Below are positions 42,791 to 51,957 of a stretch of 64,000 nt of DNA, one piece after another (within the stretch, counting starts at the first letter, position 1; every line of letters begins with the position of its first letter). The position numbers were made by a program, and so were the translations under genes. The notes beneath the pieces were generated by a model. That model was not told the origin of the DNA. It worked only from the letters and a program-made list of their open reading frames with translations, and made no database searches. Source of the stretch: JAOUEA01 sp035249905 (GTDB lineage Bacteria; Actinomycetota; UBA4738; HRBIN12); the NCBI GenBank assembly GCA_035249905.1, contig DATFFT010000018.1, positions 1 through 64,000 of the forward strand, read 5' to 3'.

Positions 42791-44083
42791 ATGCCGACAT
42801 CACGATCGGTCGTCAACACCTACTACGTCCTCGAAGGGGGGACGACCCTCGCCGCGTCGCTGATCTGGGGGATCAACACGATCTTCCTGCTCGATGCGGG
42901 GCTCTCGAACTTCGAGGCGTTCGCCGCGAACGCGTTCTTCACGGCCGGCATGGTGATCTTCGAGGTCCCCACCGGCGTCGTGGCCGACGGGTGGGGAAGA
43001 CGTCTGTCGTTCCTGCTCGGCACGCTCACGCTGTCGGTGACGACCGGGCTGTACGTGCTGCTGTGGCAGGTCGAGGCGCAGTTCTGGGCGTGGGCGGTCG
43101 TGTCGACCTTGCTCGGGCTGGGGTTCACGTTCTTCTCCGGGGCCGTCGAGGCCTGGCTGGTCGATGCCCTCGAGGCGACGGGGTACGGTGGCACGCTGGA
43201 AGCCGTCTTCGGCCGCGGCCAGGTGATCGGCGGTGTCGCGATGCTGATCGGCTCGGTGGGGGGCGGCGTCCTCGCCCAGGTCACGAGCCTCGGGGTGCCG
43301 TTCGTCGCTCGGGCGGCCGTGCTGGTGCTCGTGTTCGTGGTCGCGCTGGTGACGATGCACGACGTGGGCTTCACGCCCGACCGTTCGGGAGGCCCGCTGC
43401 ACGCGATCAGGTCCATCACGTCGGACTCGATCGAGTACGGGTGGAGGGTTCCGCCGGTGCGGTTCCTCATGCTGGCCGCGCCGTTCACCGGCGGCGTCGG
43501 GTTCTACGTGTTCTACGCGCTGCAGCCGTACCTGCTCGAGCTCTACGGCAACGAGGCCGCGTACGGCATCGCGGGCCTGACCGCCGCGATCGTGGCCGGC
43601 GCCCAGATGCTCGGGGGGTTGCTCACGGCGAGGATCCGCGGGCTCTTCAGACTGCGCACCTCGGCGCTGCTCGTGGCCGAGGGCGTGAGCGTCGCGTGCA
43701 TCGTGCTGATCGGCCTCATCGCGAACTTCTGGGTGGTGCTGGGCCTGATCGTCGTCTGGGGCTTGCTCTTCGCCGCGGCCATGCCGATCCGGCAGGCCTA
43801 CCTGAATGCCCTGATCCCGTCGAAGCAGCGAGCCACGATCCTGTCGTTCGATTCCCTGATGTCCTCGAGCGGTGGCGTCGTCGTGCAGCCCGGTCTCGGG
43901 CGGGCCGCCGACCTGTGGGGCTATCCGGCCTCGTACCTGCTCGCGGGAGCGATCGGAGCGATCGCGATCCCGTTCATCGCGCGATCGCGCGCCGAGCACG
44001 CCCCCGCCGATGCGGCGCGCGGGCTCACACCCGCCGAGGTCGAGCCCGAACCCTCGGCGGTCGACTCGATCGAACGCCGCTGA
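42791..44083 (+). CDS. Major facilitator superfamily transporter
   Basis: A 430-residue protein with about 12 helices. It opens NTYYVLEGGTTLAASLIWGI and has the loop EVPTGVVADGWGRRLSFLLG (MFS motif A between helices 2 and 3). The second half contains IPSKQRATILSFDSLMSSSG, which is seen in MFS proteins of unknown substrate in actinobacteria. A GGAGG site is about 10 bases before the ATG. It lies between smpB and the PLP decarboxylase, each with its own signals, so no functional link is claimed. Confidence 0.78.
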   Translation: MPTSRSVVNTYYVLEGGTTLAASLIWGINTIFLLDAGLSNFEAFAANAFFTAGMVIFEVPTGVVADGWGRRLSFLLGTLTLSVTTGLYVLLWQVEAQFWAWAVVSTLLGLGFTFFSGAVEAWLVDALEATGYGGTLEAVFGRGQVIGGVAMLIGSVGGGVLAQVTSLGVPFVARAAVLVLVFVVALVTMHDVGFTPDRSGGPLHAIRSITSDSIEYGWRVPPVRFLMLAAPFTGGVGFYVFYALQPYLLELYGNEAAYGIAGLTAAIVAGAQMLGGLLTARIRGLFRLRTSALLVAEGVSVACIVLIGLIANFWVVLGLIVVWGLLFAAAMPIRQAYLNALIPSKQRATILSFDSLMSSSGGVVVQPGLGRAADLWGYPASYLLAGAIGAIAIPFIARSRAEHAPADAARGLTPAEVEPEPSAVDSIERR

Positions 44084-44110
44084 TCGGGTCCGGTCTTCCG
44101 GCGACGCGGG

Positions 44111-44116
44111 TAGCAT
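44111..44116 (+). promoter_or_regulatory. -10 box for leaderless PLP decarboxylase
   Basis: TAGCAT ends 6 bases before the ATG at 44123; no Shine-Dalgarno is visible. Confidence 0.5.
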
Positions 44117-44122
44117 CGACGG

Positions 44123-45556
44123 ATGGCCGAGCCGAACTCGCCGCGAACCGATGAGATCGATCCCGTGATCGCCCTGCTCGCCAAGGAAGGTGCTGAATAT
44201 CTGGCGGCCCTCGACGACGGGCCGGTCCGCGAGGCGGTGGCGGAGACGGTCGCTGCGACGTTCGACGCCCCGCTGCCCGAGCGAGGGGAAGGCGCGGAGG
44301 AGGCGCTGCGGGAGCTGCTCGGTGGGCTCGATGGCACCCTGCGGACCTCGGGGCCTCGCTGGTTCCACTTCATCACGGGCGGCACGACGCCCGCCGCGCT
44401 CGGCGCAGACTGGCTCACGACCGTGCTCGACCAGAACCCAGGCGCCTGGGTCGCCTCGCCGCTCGCCGCCCAGCTCGAGTCGGTGGTGCTCGGGTGGCTC
44501 CGGGAGCTCTTCGGGCTGCCGGCGACCTGGGGCGGGGTGCTGACCACCGGTGCCACGATGGCGAACTTCACGGCGCTGGCTTGTGCCCGGCGCTGGTGGG
44601 GGCTGAAGCACGGCGTCGACATCGACGAGCGTGGAACGGCGGGCCTTCCCTCGATGCCCGTGTTCGGATCGGGGTACGTGCACGCCAGCGACGTGAAGGC
44701 TCTGGCGATGCTCGGCCTCGGCCGATCGAGCGTGCGCAAGCTCGCCCGGGACCCGGTCGGCCGGCTGGACCTCGACGCGCTCGATCGAGAGCTGGCGGCG
44801 CTAAGGGGTGCTCCCGCCGTGCTGATCGCGAGCGCGGGCGAGGTCAACGCCGGCGACTTCGACCCGATCGACGCCATGGCCGACCTGGCCGAGCGCCACG
44901 GCGCGTGGCTCCACGTCGACGGCGCGTTCGGGCTGTTCGCGGCGGTGTCCGATCGCACCCGTCACCTGCTCGGCGGGCTCGAGCGCGCCGACTCGGCGAT
45001 CGCCGACGGCCACAAGTGGCTGAACGTGCCGTACGAATCGGGCTTCGCGTTCGTACGCGATCCGTCGCTGCAGCCGGCGGTGTTCGGAAGCGGGGCCGCG
45101 TACCTGCCCGACGTCGACGATCCGAAGCCCAACTGGGGTTACCTCGGCCCCGAGATGTCGCGGCGGGCACGCTCGTTCCCGGTCTGGGCGACGCTGCGGG
45201 CCTGTGGACGCGAGGGCTACCGGGCGATCGTCGAGCGCCACCTCGACCTCGCGCAGCGACTCGCTGCGCGCATCGACGAGGCGCCCGACCTCGAGCGGAT
45301 CGCCGACGTGCCGCTGAACATCGTGTGCTTCCGCTACCACCCCGCCGGCGTGGCCGAGGAGCGCCTCGACGACCTGAACCGGCGACTCGGCGACGCGGTG
45401 ATCGAGGACGGTCGGGTGGCGTTCGGCACCACGGACTTCGGCGGGCGGGTGGCGCTGCGCCCCGCGATCACGAACTGGCGGATCCGCGAGCAGGACGTCG
45501 ATCTGCTGGTCGACGTCACTCGCGAGGTGGGCGCGCGTGTCTTGGCTGAGGGCTGA
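44123..45556 (+). CDS. PLP-dependent group II decarboxylase-like protein
   Basis: A 477-residue enzyme of the pyridoxal-phosphate group II decarboxylase family (glutamate, tyrosine, aromatic amino acid decarboxylases). RWFHFITGGTTPAAL near residue 75, GVLTTGATMANFTAL (phosphate loop), LHVDGAFG, and DGHKWLNVPYESG with the Schiff-base lysine near residue 298 are all present. The substrate cannot be read; homologues annotated as aspartate aminotransferase-like are common in actinobacteria. Leaderless start; it is the last gene before ssrA. Confidence 0.85.
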   Translation: MAEPNSPRTDEIDPVIALLAKEGAEYLAALDDGPVREAVAETVAATFDAPLPERGEGAEEALRELLGGLDGTLRTSGPRWFHFITGGTTPAALGADWLTTVLDQNPGAWVASPLAAQLESVVLGWLRELFGLPATWGGVLTTGATMANFTALACARRWWGLKHGVDIDERGTAGLPSMPVFGSGYVHASDVKALAMLGLGRSSVRKLARDPVGRLDLDALDRELAALRGAPAVLIASAGEVNAGDFDPIDAMADLAERHGAWLHVDGAFGLFAAVSDRTRHLLGGLERADSAIADGHKWLNVPYESGFAFVRDPSLQPAVFGSGAAYLPDVDDPKPNWGYLGPEMSRRARSFPVWATLRACGREGYRAIVERHLDLAQRLAARIDEAPDLERIADVPLNIVCFRYHPAGVAEERLDDLNRRLGDAVIEDGRVAFGTTDFGGRVALRPAITNWRIREQDVDLLVDVTREVGARVLAEG

Positions 45557-45589
45557 CGTCGCGGCTTCAGGCTCGTCGTCCTGCAGCCG

Positions 45590-45595
45590 TATACT
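45590..45595 (+). promoter_or_regulatory. -10 box for tmRNA
   Basis: TATACT begins 25 bases before the mature 5' end, leaving a short 5' extension that RNase P would remove. Confidence 0.5.
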
Positions 45596-45614
45596 CGTAG
45601 GGACAATCGAATAC

Positions 45615-45963
45615 GGGGGTGTACTGGCTTCGATCTGGGCGTTCATCGCTCGGGGGAAGCGGGCCGTGATCCCGGATGTCACGTTAAACGCCGGACAACA
45701 CACAAGCGCCAACGAAGAGTACGCGCTCGCTGCCTAAGCGGTAGCCGTCCCCCCCGGGACGTCTGCGACCGGGGGATGGGCGTCGTGAGCAGACTCACTC
45801 CGTCGGTTCGGCCTCGGGGCCGGCGGGGGACATCGCACCGAGGCTGGCCGAAGGGAACTCCGCCGGTGGGAGCCCCGAGGCGAGATCTCACCACCAGGCT
45901 GCGCCCGGAGAAGTCCCGAGTGGTCGCCGAGAGACGCGGGTTCGAATCCCGCCACCTCCACCA
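45615..45963 (+). ncRNA. ssrA: tmRNA (transfer-messenger RNA)
   Basis: The 5' end GGGGGTGTACTGGCTTCGAT is the conserved tmRNA start, and the 3' end has the T-arm GCGGGTTCGAATCCCGC followed by CACCTCC-A-CCA, which pairs with the 5' GGGGGTG in the acceptor stem (one G-U). CCA is encoded. The tag reading frame starts at GCC 45708 and ends at TAA 45735-45737: Ala-Asn-Glu-Glu-Tyr-Ala-Leu-Ala-Ala. Pseudoknot-like GC-rich hairpins fill 45740-45900. The 3' end abuts the stop codon of the convergent cyclase gene with no spacer. Confidence 0.96.
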
Positions 45964-48900
45964 TCACCATCGGCCCGCCCCGACGCCGAGCTCCGTGAAG
46001 AACTTCCGAGCCGCGGTCGCGGCGTCCGCGGCTTCCTCACCGGTGGCGACGCGCGAGAGTCCGGCGAGCGCGTGGGCCTGCTCGAACGTCCCGCCCCACT
46101 CTCGCCATCCGTCGGCGGCTTCCGCGAACCCCTTGGCCGCCGCGTCGAGCTCGCCGCGAGCCTCGGCGAGGAGCGCGAGCGACGACGACACCGCGAGCCG
46201 AGTCCGGCGCACGTACACCGCTCGCTCTCCCACGATCCCAGTGGCGACGTCGGGCGCGCCCGCCGCGATCAACCCGCGCACGAGTTCCGGCAGCAGGAGC
46301 TCCCGATACTCGGACGGCCCCCCGGTCGTCGCCGCGTCGAACTCCTTCGCCAGCGTGATCACCTGCGTGGGATCGTCGGCGGCGGCGTGGCTCACGACCC
46401 CGGCAAGCAGCGCGGGGGCGAGCACCTGCAGGTCTTCGATCTGGCGGGCGGCCGGAAGGAACGAACCCTCCAGACGCATGGCAGCAGCTGAGTCTCCTCG
46501 GTGGGCCAGGACGCGCGCCCGGTAGAGCCCGGCGACGGTCGAGAGCTGCGTGTCGCCGTGCGACCCGGCCCACGTCGCGAGGTCGTCGGTCTCCGCGAGC
46601 AGCTCGTCCCACATGCCCGTGTCGAAGAGCAGCCAGAAGCCTTCGGCCCGAGCCCACATGCCCTGCCCCTCGATGCCCCGGCGTCGGCTCAGGTCGATCG
46701 TGCCCCGATTCATGGGGAGCGCCACCGACGGACCCTCCTCGAGCCCGACCCACTCCAACAGGTAGGACCGCGAGGTGACGATGTCGATCGCGACGCCGGA
46801 GTCTTCCGCGATCTCGAGCGCCTCCCGCAGGTCGTCGATGCCTCCGAGGTCGCCGATCTCGCAGCGGGCGTTCCCGCGAAGGTGCAGCGCCATCAGGGTC
46901 ACCGACTCCGTCCTCGGCAGCTCGAGCGACCGGTCGGCCCACCGACGCGACTCGTCGGAGCGGCCGGCGAGCATCTCCGCCTCGGATCGACACGCGTAGA
47001 GCTCGGCGAGCTCCTCCCGGGCCTCGGGGTCGCCCTCGATCAGGGCGATCCCGCGCTCGAGCGCCTCGCGGGCGGCGATCGTCTCACCGCGCAGCCCGAG
47101 TTGGTAATAGATGCGCCGGATCACCCGCGCGGCGAGGCGCAGGTCGCCCGCCTCCATGGACTCGCGCTCCGCGGTGCGGTACTCCTCGAGCGCAGCCTCG
47201 GTCGTCATGCCCCCGGACCGCCAGCCCAGGTTCGTGGCATCCCTGCGGATCTGCGCCCGCTCGCTCCCGGCGGGTGCAAGCACGAGCGCCTGCCGGTAGT
47301 ACTCCGCGGCGCGAGCGGCGTCGAGCGACTGCTGGCGTTCGCCGGCGAGCACCAGCGATCGCAGGGCGGTTGCCTCCAGATCCGGCACGTCGTCGTCAAG
47401 GCCGGCGGCTCGTGCGAGGTCGAGCGCACGAACCGCATGAGAGGCCAACAGGTCGGCGTACGTGACCATGCCGTCCCCGCCGATCGAGTCGAGCCAGACG
47501 GTGACGTCCCGGTGCGATCGAGACCGAACCGGCCTGGGCAGACGTCCGTACGCGACGTCGCGGATCAGCGCGTGCGCGAACGAGAACTCCGCCTCCCCCT
47601 CGATCGCGCTCGTCGACGATCGCCTGATCAGCCCGCGCCGCTGCAAGGCGCGCAACGACGCGTCGAGATCGGACCCATCGGTGACGAGCGCGGCGAGCGC
47701 CCCTCGCCAGAACCGATCGCCGATCACGGACGAGGCCTGGAGGATCGCCCGATCGGAGTGGTCGAGCGCGTCGAGCCGAGCTGCGATCAGGGCTTGCACC
47801 GTGTCGGGCACGCCGGTATCGACGGGTCCGAGGTCGCCCGGCTCGGCACCGCGGTCCTCGAGCATGTGCACGAACTCCCGTGCGTACAGGGGGTTGCCTC
47901 CCGCTCGGCGCATCAGCGCCTCGCTCTCGTCCGTCGGCACCATCCGGCGCAGCAGCAGTGACGTCAGCAGTTCGGCCATCTCCGCATCGGTCAGCGGCGA
48001 GAGCGAGATCGTCGTCGTGTTCGCGACGCCCGCCGCCCAGCCGGGTCGCTTGGCGAACAGCTCGGGCCGTGCGCTGCACAGCAGGAACAGCGGCACGTCG
48101 GGAGCGCGCTCCATCAGCGCCTCGAGGAACTCGAGCAGGGCATCGTCGGCCCAGTGGAGATCCTCGATGACGAGTGTCAGCGGCGCGCGTTGGGCGGCGG
48201 CCTCGAAGTACCGCGCCCATGCCGTGAACGTCTCGTCGCTGTTCGCGGGCGCGTCGTCGGCGACCGGCAGCCCGACGAGCGGCCGTAGCCGAACGCCGAG
48301 CCAGTCCCGATCGTCGGGTGTCAGATCGAGGCCGGCGAGGTCGGCCTCGAGCCTCGTCTGCACCTCCGTGCCCTTCGCGCTCCGGGAGATGCCCGCGATC
48401 GACCGCACGACCTCGTCGAGCGCGGCGTAGGTGATCGATTCCCCGAACGGGCGGCAGCGTCCTCGATGCCAGGAGACTCCGTCGTGGGTCGCCCGGATGT
48501 GCTCCCGCAGATCGAGCACGAGCCGCGTCTTGCCGATGCCCGGCTCTCCGGCGACGGTGGCGAGTCGAGGCGTGCGGTCCTCGATCGTCCGCTCGAGCAG
48601 ATCGTGCAGCAGCTCACGCTCCCGCACGCGGCCCACGAACGGGGGAGGGTCGTCCTCCTCGCGCTCGGGGGTGTCGGCGCGCAAGGACTCGGCGACGAAC
48701 GCGGTGAGCGGCTCGGCCTTCCCCTTGACGCGTGTCGCCGGCAGGGGCGAGTACTCGACCACGTGCCGGGTGGCGCGCTCGGTGGTCTCGCCGACGATGA
48801 CCGACCCCTCGGGTGCGAACGATTGCAGCCGCGAGGCGGTGTTCACGACGTCGCCGGCGACACGCTCACCGATCGTCGGACCCTCGCCCGACGTGACCAG

Positions 48901-49386
48901 GGCTTCGCCCGTGTGCACGGCGATGCGCACCGGTTGGTCCTCGTCGACGACGCGCTCTCGGATCGCCAGGGCCGCTCGCACCGCCCGTTCCGGGTCGTCC
49001 TCGTGCGCCATCGGCGCGCCGAACACGCCCATCGCTGCGTCGCCGATGAACTTGTCCAGCGTGCCGCCGAACCGTTCGATCTCTTCCTTGGCGGCGGCGT
49101 GGAACGGCACCAGGATCCGTCGCACGTCCTCGGGGTCGGCCCGGTCGCTCCGTTCGGTGAACCCGGCCAGGTCGGCGAAGACGATCGTGACCAGGCGTCG
49201 CTCCTCGAGCGATGCGACCTGGGGCGGGCCCTCGAGCGGTGTTCCGCACGAAGGGCAGAAGCGGGCGCCGGGCGGCACCTCGGCCCCGCAGTTCGGGCAT
49301 CGCGATGCCAGCTCGGAGCCGCACGAGGCGCAGTACCGCGCGGTCTCCTCGTTCGGCGTCTGGCAGCTCGGGCAGAGGATCGCCAC
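45964..49386 (-). CDS. Adenylate/guanylate cyclase-ATPase-TPR regulatory protein
   Basis: A 1140-residue protein. The N-terminus has two zinc ribbons (CPSC, CASC, CPNC, CPSC in about residues 5-50). A class III nucleotide cyclase domain follows (about 60-240): VTIVFADLAGFTERSD with metal Asp, and FIGDAAMGVFGAP. An AAA/STAND-type ATPase has GEPGIGKTRLV (Walker A) and LVIEDLHWADD (Walker B), and TPR-like helices fill the C-terminal 450 residues. Such fusions make cAMP or act as scaffold regulators. Start GTG 49386 is preferred over ATG further upstream because TACACT (minus strand, 49394-49399) ends 7 bases before it and the zinc ribbon begins right after. Confidence 0.85.
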   Translation of the reverse strand: MAILCPSCQTPNEETARYCASCGSELASRCPNCGAEVPPGARFCPSCGTPLEGPPQVASLEERRLVTIVFADLAGFTERSDRADPEDVRRILVPFHAAAKEEIERFGGTLDKFIGDAAMGVFGAPMAHEDDPERAVRAALAIRERVVDEDQPVRIAVHTGEALVTSGEGPTIGERVAGDVVNTASRLQSFAPEGSVIVGETTERATRHVVEYSPLPATRVKGKAEPLTAFVAESLRADTPEREEDDPPPFVGRVRERELLHDLLERTIEDRTPRLATVAGEPGIGKTRLVLDLREHIRATHDGVSWHRGRCRPFGESITYAALDEVVRSIAGISRSAKGTEVQTRLEADLAGLDLTPDDRDWLGVRLRPLVGLPVADDAPANSDETFTAWARYFEAAAQRAPLTLVIEDLHWADDALLEFLEALMERAPDVPLFLLCSARPELFAKRPGWAAGVANTTTISLSPLTDAEMAELLTSLLLRRMVPTDESEALMRRAGGNPLYAREFVHMLEDRGAEPGDLGPVDTGVPDTVQALIAARLDALDHSDRAILQASSVIGDRFWRGALAALVTDGSDLDASLRALQRRGLIRRSSTSAIEGEAEFSFAHALIRDVAYGRLPRPVRSRSHRDVTVWLDSIGGDGMVTYADLLASHAVRALDLARAAGLDDDVPDLEATALRSLVLAGERQQSLDAARAAEYYRQALVLAPAGSERAQIRRDATNLGWRSGGMTTEAALEEYRTAERESMEAGDLRLAARVIRRIYYQLGLRGETIAAREALERGIALIEGDPEAREELAELYACRSEAEMLAGRSDESRRWADRSLELPRTESVTLMALHLRGNARCEIGDLGGIDDLREALEIAEDSGVAIDIVTSRSYLLEWVGLEEGPSVALPMNRGTIDLSRRRGIEGQGMWARAEGFWLLFDTGMWDELLAETDDLATWAGSHGDTQLSTVAGLYRARVLAHRGDSAAAMRLEGSFLPAARQIEDLQVLAPALLAGVVSHAAADDPTQVITLAKEFDAATTGGPSEYRELLLPELVRGLIAAGAPDVATGIVGERAVYVRRTRLAVSSSLALLAEARGELDAAAKGFAEAADGWREWGGTFEQAHALAGLSRVATGEEAADAATAARKFFTELGVGAGRW

Positions 49387-49417
49387 GCCGGCGAGTGTAG
49401 TCGCGGCGTCCTGGAGC

Positions 49418-49831
49418 TCAGCCGTCCGCGAGCTCGACCGTTCCGTCGGCATCGGCTCGGACGGTGACGCGGCGGCCGGTGACGAGTCCCGGCGCGGTCG
49501 CCACGACGACCGGCAGGCCGACGCCGTACAGCTCCTCGGCGACGATCGCGCCGAGGGCGACGATCGGATCGGGCTCTCCGAGCACCACGGCGACGGGTGC
49601 GGTGCCCGCGCGCACCGCCTCGGCGAGCACGTACGAGCTGGAGCTCGATCCGCGGCCGGCCGGCACCACGAGCACGCAGCCGCCGAGGGCCGCGCCGACC
49701 TGCGGATGGTGGGTGTCGACGAGCCGGCCGGTCGCAGGATCGAACCCGCCCCAGAAGCTCAGCGGCTCGTCGAGCACCACCGCGGGTCCGCTCGCGGTTC
49801 CCGGCACGAGCACGCGCGTCGCCTCAGCCAT
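49418..49831 (-). CDS. Aconitase X small subunit (swivel domain)
   Basis: A 137-residue protein of the DUF126/aconitase X swivelling domain: VLVPGTASGPAVVLDEPLSFWGGFDP, GRGSSSSSYVLAEAV, and GVGLPVVVATAP. With the large subunit it forms a dehydratase. Heteromeric aconitase X enzymes act as phosphomevalonate dehydratase in archaea or cis-3-hydroxyproline dehydratase in bacteria; here the substrate is unknown. The start ATG lies inside the end of the large subunit gene (8-base overlap), indicating coupled translation. Confidence 0.85.
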   Translation of the reverse strand: MAEATRVLVPGTASGPAVVLDEPLSFWGGFDPATGRLVDTHHPQVGAALGGCVLVVPAGRGSSSSSYVLAEAVRAGTAPVAVVLGEPDPIVALGAIVAEELYGVGLPVVVATAPGLVTGRRVTVRADADGTVELADG

Positions 49832-51091
49832 CGCCCCACGCGCGCCGGTCGCGGACGAGCCGCCCCGTCTCGGCGGAGTCGATGCATTCCTCGAGCGTCG
49901 CGAACGCGACATCGAAGCCCAGGTTCCCCGGCGCGTACCACGCCCACTTGCCCGAGTTCGTGACGACCGGGGTCGCCGCGCGCTCGATGATCGGGGTGAT
50001 GTAGGTGCACGTGTCGGTCACGATCGTCACGCCGGCCCGGTGGAGCGCCTCGGCGAGATCGGGCACGCCGGCGAGCACGTCCCGCCCGGTGTTCGCGTAG
50101 CAGGGGATCGCGAGGCGCCGCCCCTCGACCAGCGCCGCGAGGCGGCGCAGCTCGAACGCCGAGCAGTGCGGCGTGCCGATGCTCACGCTGCCGACGGCGG
50201 CACCCACCTGCACGGTCGACACAGCTCGTCGCGCGCCGCCCGCATCGCCGTCAGATCGATCGAGACGTCGACCGCCGGTGCGTGGCCGCCCGCCGCGGCC
50301 TCGAGCGTGGGGGCTTCGGGTGTGATGCCCACCGCGTGGAACATCGCGACGGCCCCCGACGATGCGGCCGCCGCCCCGAGCGCCTTCAGCTGGTCCTCGG
50401 TGGTCGACGGCGGAAGCCCGACGATCGCCGGCACGGCGCTGCCGCTCGCTCGCCCGACGATGTGCCCGATCGCCGCGAACGCCGCCTCGTCCATCAGGAG
50501 CCGTTCCGGCAACCGCTCGACACGGAAGACCGCCCGCGCCCGGCGCTCGTCGTCCAGGTGCAGCCCGGCGGCGGGGGCGCGGCCCGTGACGGCACAGCAG
50601 ATGTCGATGAAGTCGCCGTACCGCCCCGTGCGGGCGCCGAGCACCGAGTTCGCGAAGACGATCGCGTTCGACTCCGCCCAGGCGACATGCTCGCCGAGCG
50701 CCGGGCGTTCGGGAAGCTGGTAGGGCGCGCACGTCCACGTCGGCCGGCACCTCATCGCCAGATAGGCGTCCATCAGCTCGCGCGCCTCGGCCGTGGTTCC
50801 ACGATCGAGCTTGACGAGCCCGGGATGCAGCAGGTCGAGCGAGGAGACGTTGAGCGTCGTCGGGACCGAGACCTCGGCGCCACCGTCGACGAGCCGTCGC
50901 GCGAAGTCCAGGCCCGCCCTGCCGTGGTAGAGGCAGCCGTCGATGTGGGCGGACGAGACGTCGAGCAGCCGCTCCGCGCCCATCGCCTCGGCCGCGCGCA
51001 CCAGGATGCGCATCGCGAACCCCGCTCCCTCGCCGCGGCGCCCGGTGAGCATCGCGCGATCGTCGTCGGAGAGCGTGAGCGAACCCGGCAC
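49824..51091 (-). pseudogene. Aconitase X large subunit gene with a one-base frameshift
   Basis: The first two thirds (GTG 51091 to about 50230) read MLTGRRGEGAGFAMRILVRA, SSAHIDGCLYHGRAGLDFAR and VPTTLNVSSLDL in one frame, typical of DUF521/aconitase X. The last third (VQVGAAVGSVSIGTPHCSAF onward to the stop at 49824) is in another frame. The shift falls within CTGTGTCGACC near 50220-50232 and needs one inserted base to restore the protein. Total about 420 residues if corrected. Family length and catalytic Cys/Ser region are then complete. Either a sequencing error, a recent mutation or a recoding event; the small subunit is intact. Confidence 0.72.
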
Positions 51092-51172
51092 GGCGGCATC
51101 CTGTCACGTGCCCCGCCTCGTGTGTCAGGCTCATCGGCGTCCGGAGCCGTCGATCGGATGGAAGGAGCAGCC

Positions 51173-51832
51173 GTGGCGAGCCTGAAGGCCGTGATGCTGA
51201 ACTGCACCCTGAAGTACGCGCCCGAGGTCTCCAACACCGAGGCGTTGATGCTGAAGGTGAAGGAGTGGTGGGACACGATGGACGTCGAGACCGAGATCGT
51301 GCGCGTCACCGACTACGCGGTCCGGTTCGGCGTCAGCTCCGACGAGGGCGAGGGCGACGAGTGGCCGCGGATCCTCGAGAAGGTGAAGGCGGCCGACATC
51401 ATCTGCATCGGCACGCCGATCTGGTTCGGCGTTCGCGGCTCGGTCGCCCAGATGGTGATCGAACGGCTCGACGGCACCTACAACGAGCGGAACGACGCCG
51501 GGCAGTACCCGCTCTACAACAAGGTCGGGTGCGTCGTCGTCACCGGCAACGAGGACGGAGCCCACGCCGCGGCGGAGACGACCTTGTTCAACCTCTCGCA
51601 CCTCGGATGCGCGATCCCGCCCAACGCCGACACCTACTGGGTGGGCGATGCCGGCCCGGGCCCCAGCTACATCGAGGCCGGCGGCGAGGACCATCCGTAC
51701 ACGCAGCGAACGACCCGCTGGATGGCCCACAACACGGTGCATCTCGCGCGCATCCTGAAGGCCACGCCCATCCCGCCCGAGGGCAACACGTTCGACGAGG
51801 AGACCGGCCACAGCCCGATGCACGTGGGGTAG
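51173..51832 (+). CDS. Flavodoxin-like NAD(P)H-dependent FMN reductase
   Basis: A 219-residue flavoprotein. LKAVMLNCTLKYAPEVSNTE resembles the FMN phosphate loop of the NAD(P)H-quinone reductase/FMN reductase family, IICIGTPIWFGVRGSVAQM is the second FMN loop and VVTGNEDGAHAAAETTLFNL the third. The GTG start has AAGGAG at 51162-51167, 5 bases upstream; an ATG at 51158 would add five residues. It is divergent from the aconitase X genes and followed by a strong hairpin. Redox partner unknown. Confidence 0.82.
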   Translation: MASLKAVMLNCTLKYAPEVSNTEALMLKVKEWWDTMDVETEIVRVTDYAVRFGVSSDEGEGDEWPRILEKVKAADIICIGTPIWFGVRGSVAQMVIERLDGTYNERNDAGQYPLYNKVGCVVVTGNEDGAHAAAETTLFNLSHLGCAIPPNADTYWVGDAGPGPSYIEAGGEDHPYTQRTTRWMAHNTVHLARILKATPIPPEGNTFDEETGHSPMHVG

Positions 51833-51841
51833 GTGTGCGCA

Positions 51842-51880
51842 CGAGCAGATGGGGCGGCATCTTGCCGCCCCATCTGCTTG
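51842..51880. terminator. Long perfect hairpin terminator between convergent genes
   Basis: A 16-bp perfect stem: AGCAGATGGGGCGGCA (51844-51859) with TGCCGCCCCATCTGCT (51863-51878), loop TCT, extended by a G-T and a C-G pair. It ends 10 bases after the flavodoxin stop and can terminate from both sides; no T run follows. Confidence 0.8.
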
Positions 51881-51881
51881 C

Positions 51882-51957
51882 GCCGGTACCGGCGCCTGCG
51901 GGCTTGCAGGCGGCACCGGCCGCTGTGGACCACGGCCGGAGCTCGCTCCTGCGAGCT
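51882..51957. repeat. Two further GC-rich hairpins
   Basis: CGCCTGC/GCAGGCG (51893-51912) enclosed by GCCGGT/ACCGGC (51882-51887, 51915-51920), and AGCTCGC/GCGAGCT with a TCCT loop (51940-51957). The last one overlaps the stop codon of the CHRD gene. With the terminator they make three tandem stem-loops. Confidence 0.6.

Noticed and set aside
42991..44154. Second frame overlapping the MFS gene
   Set aside because: Arg/Gly/Pro-rich shadow frame without hydrophobic helices or start signals; the MFS frame has clear family motifs.
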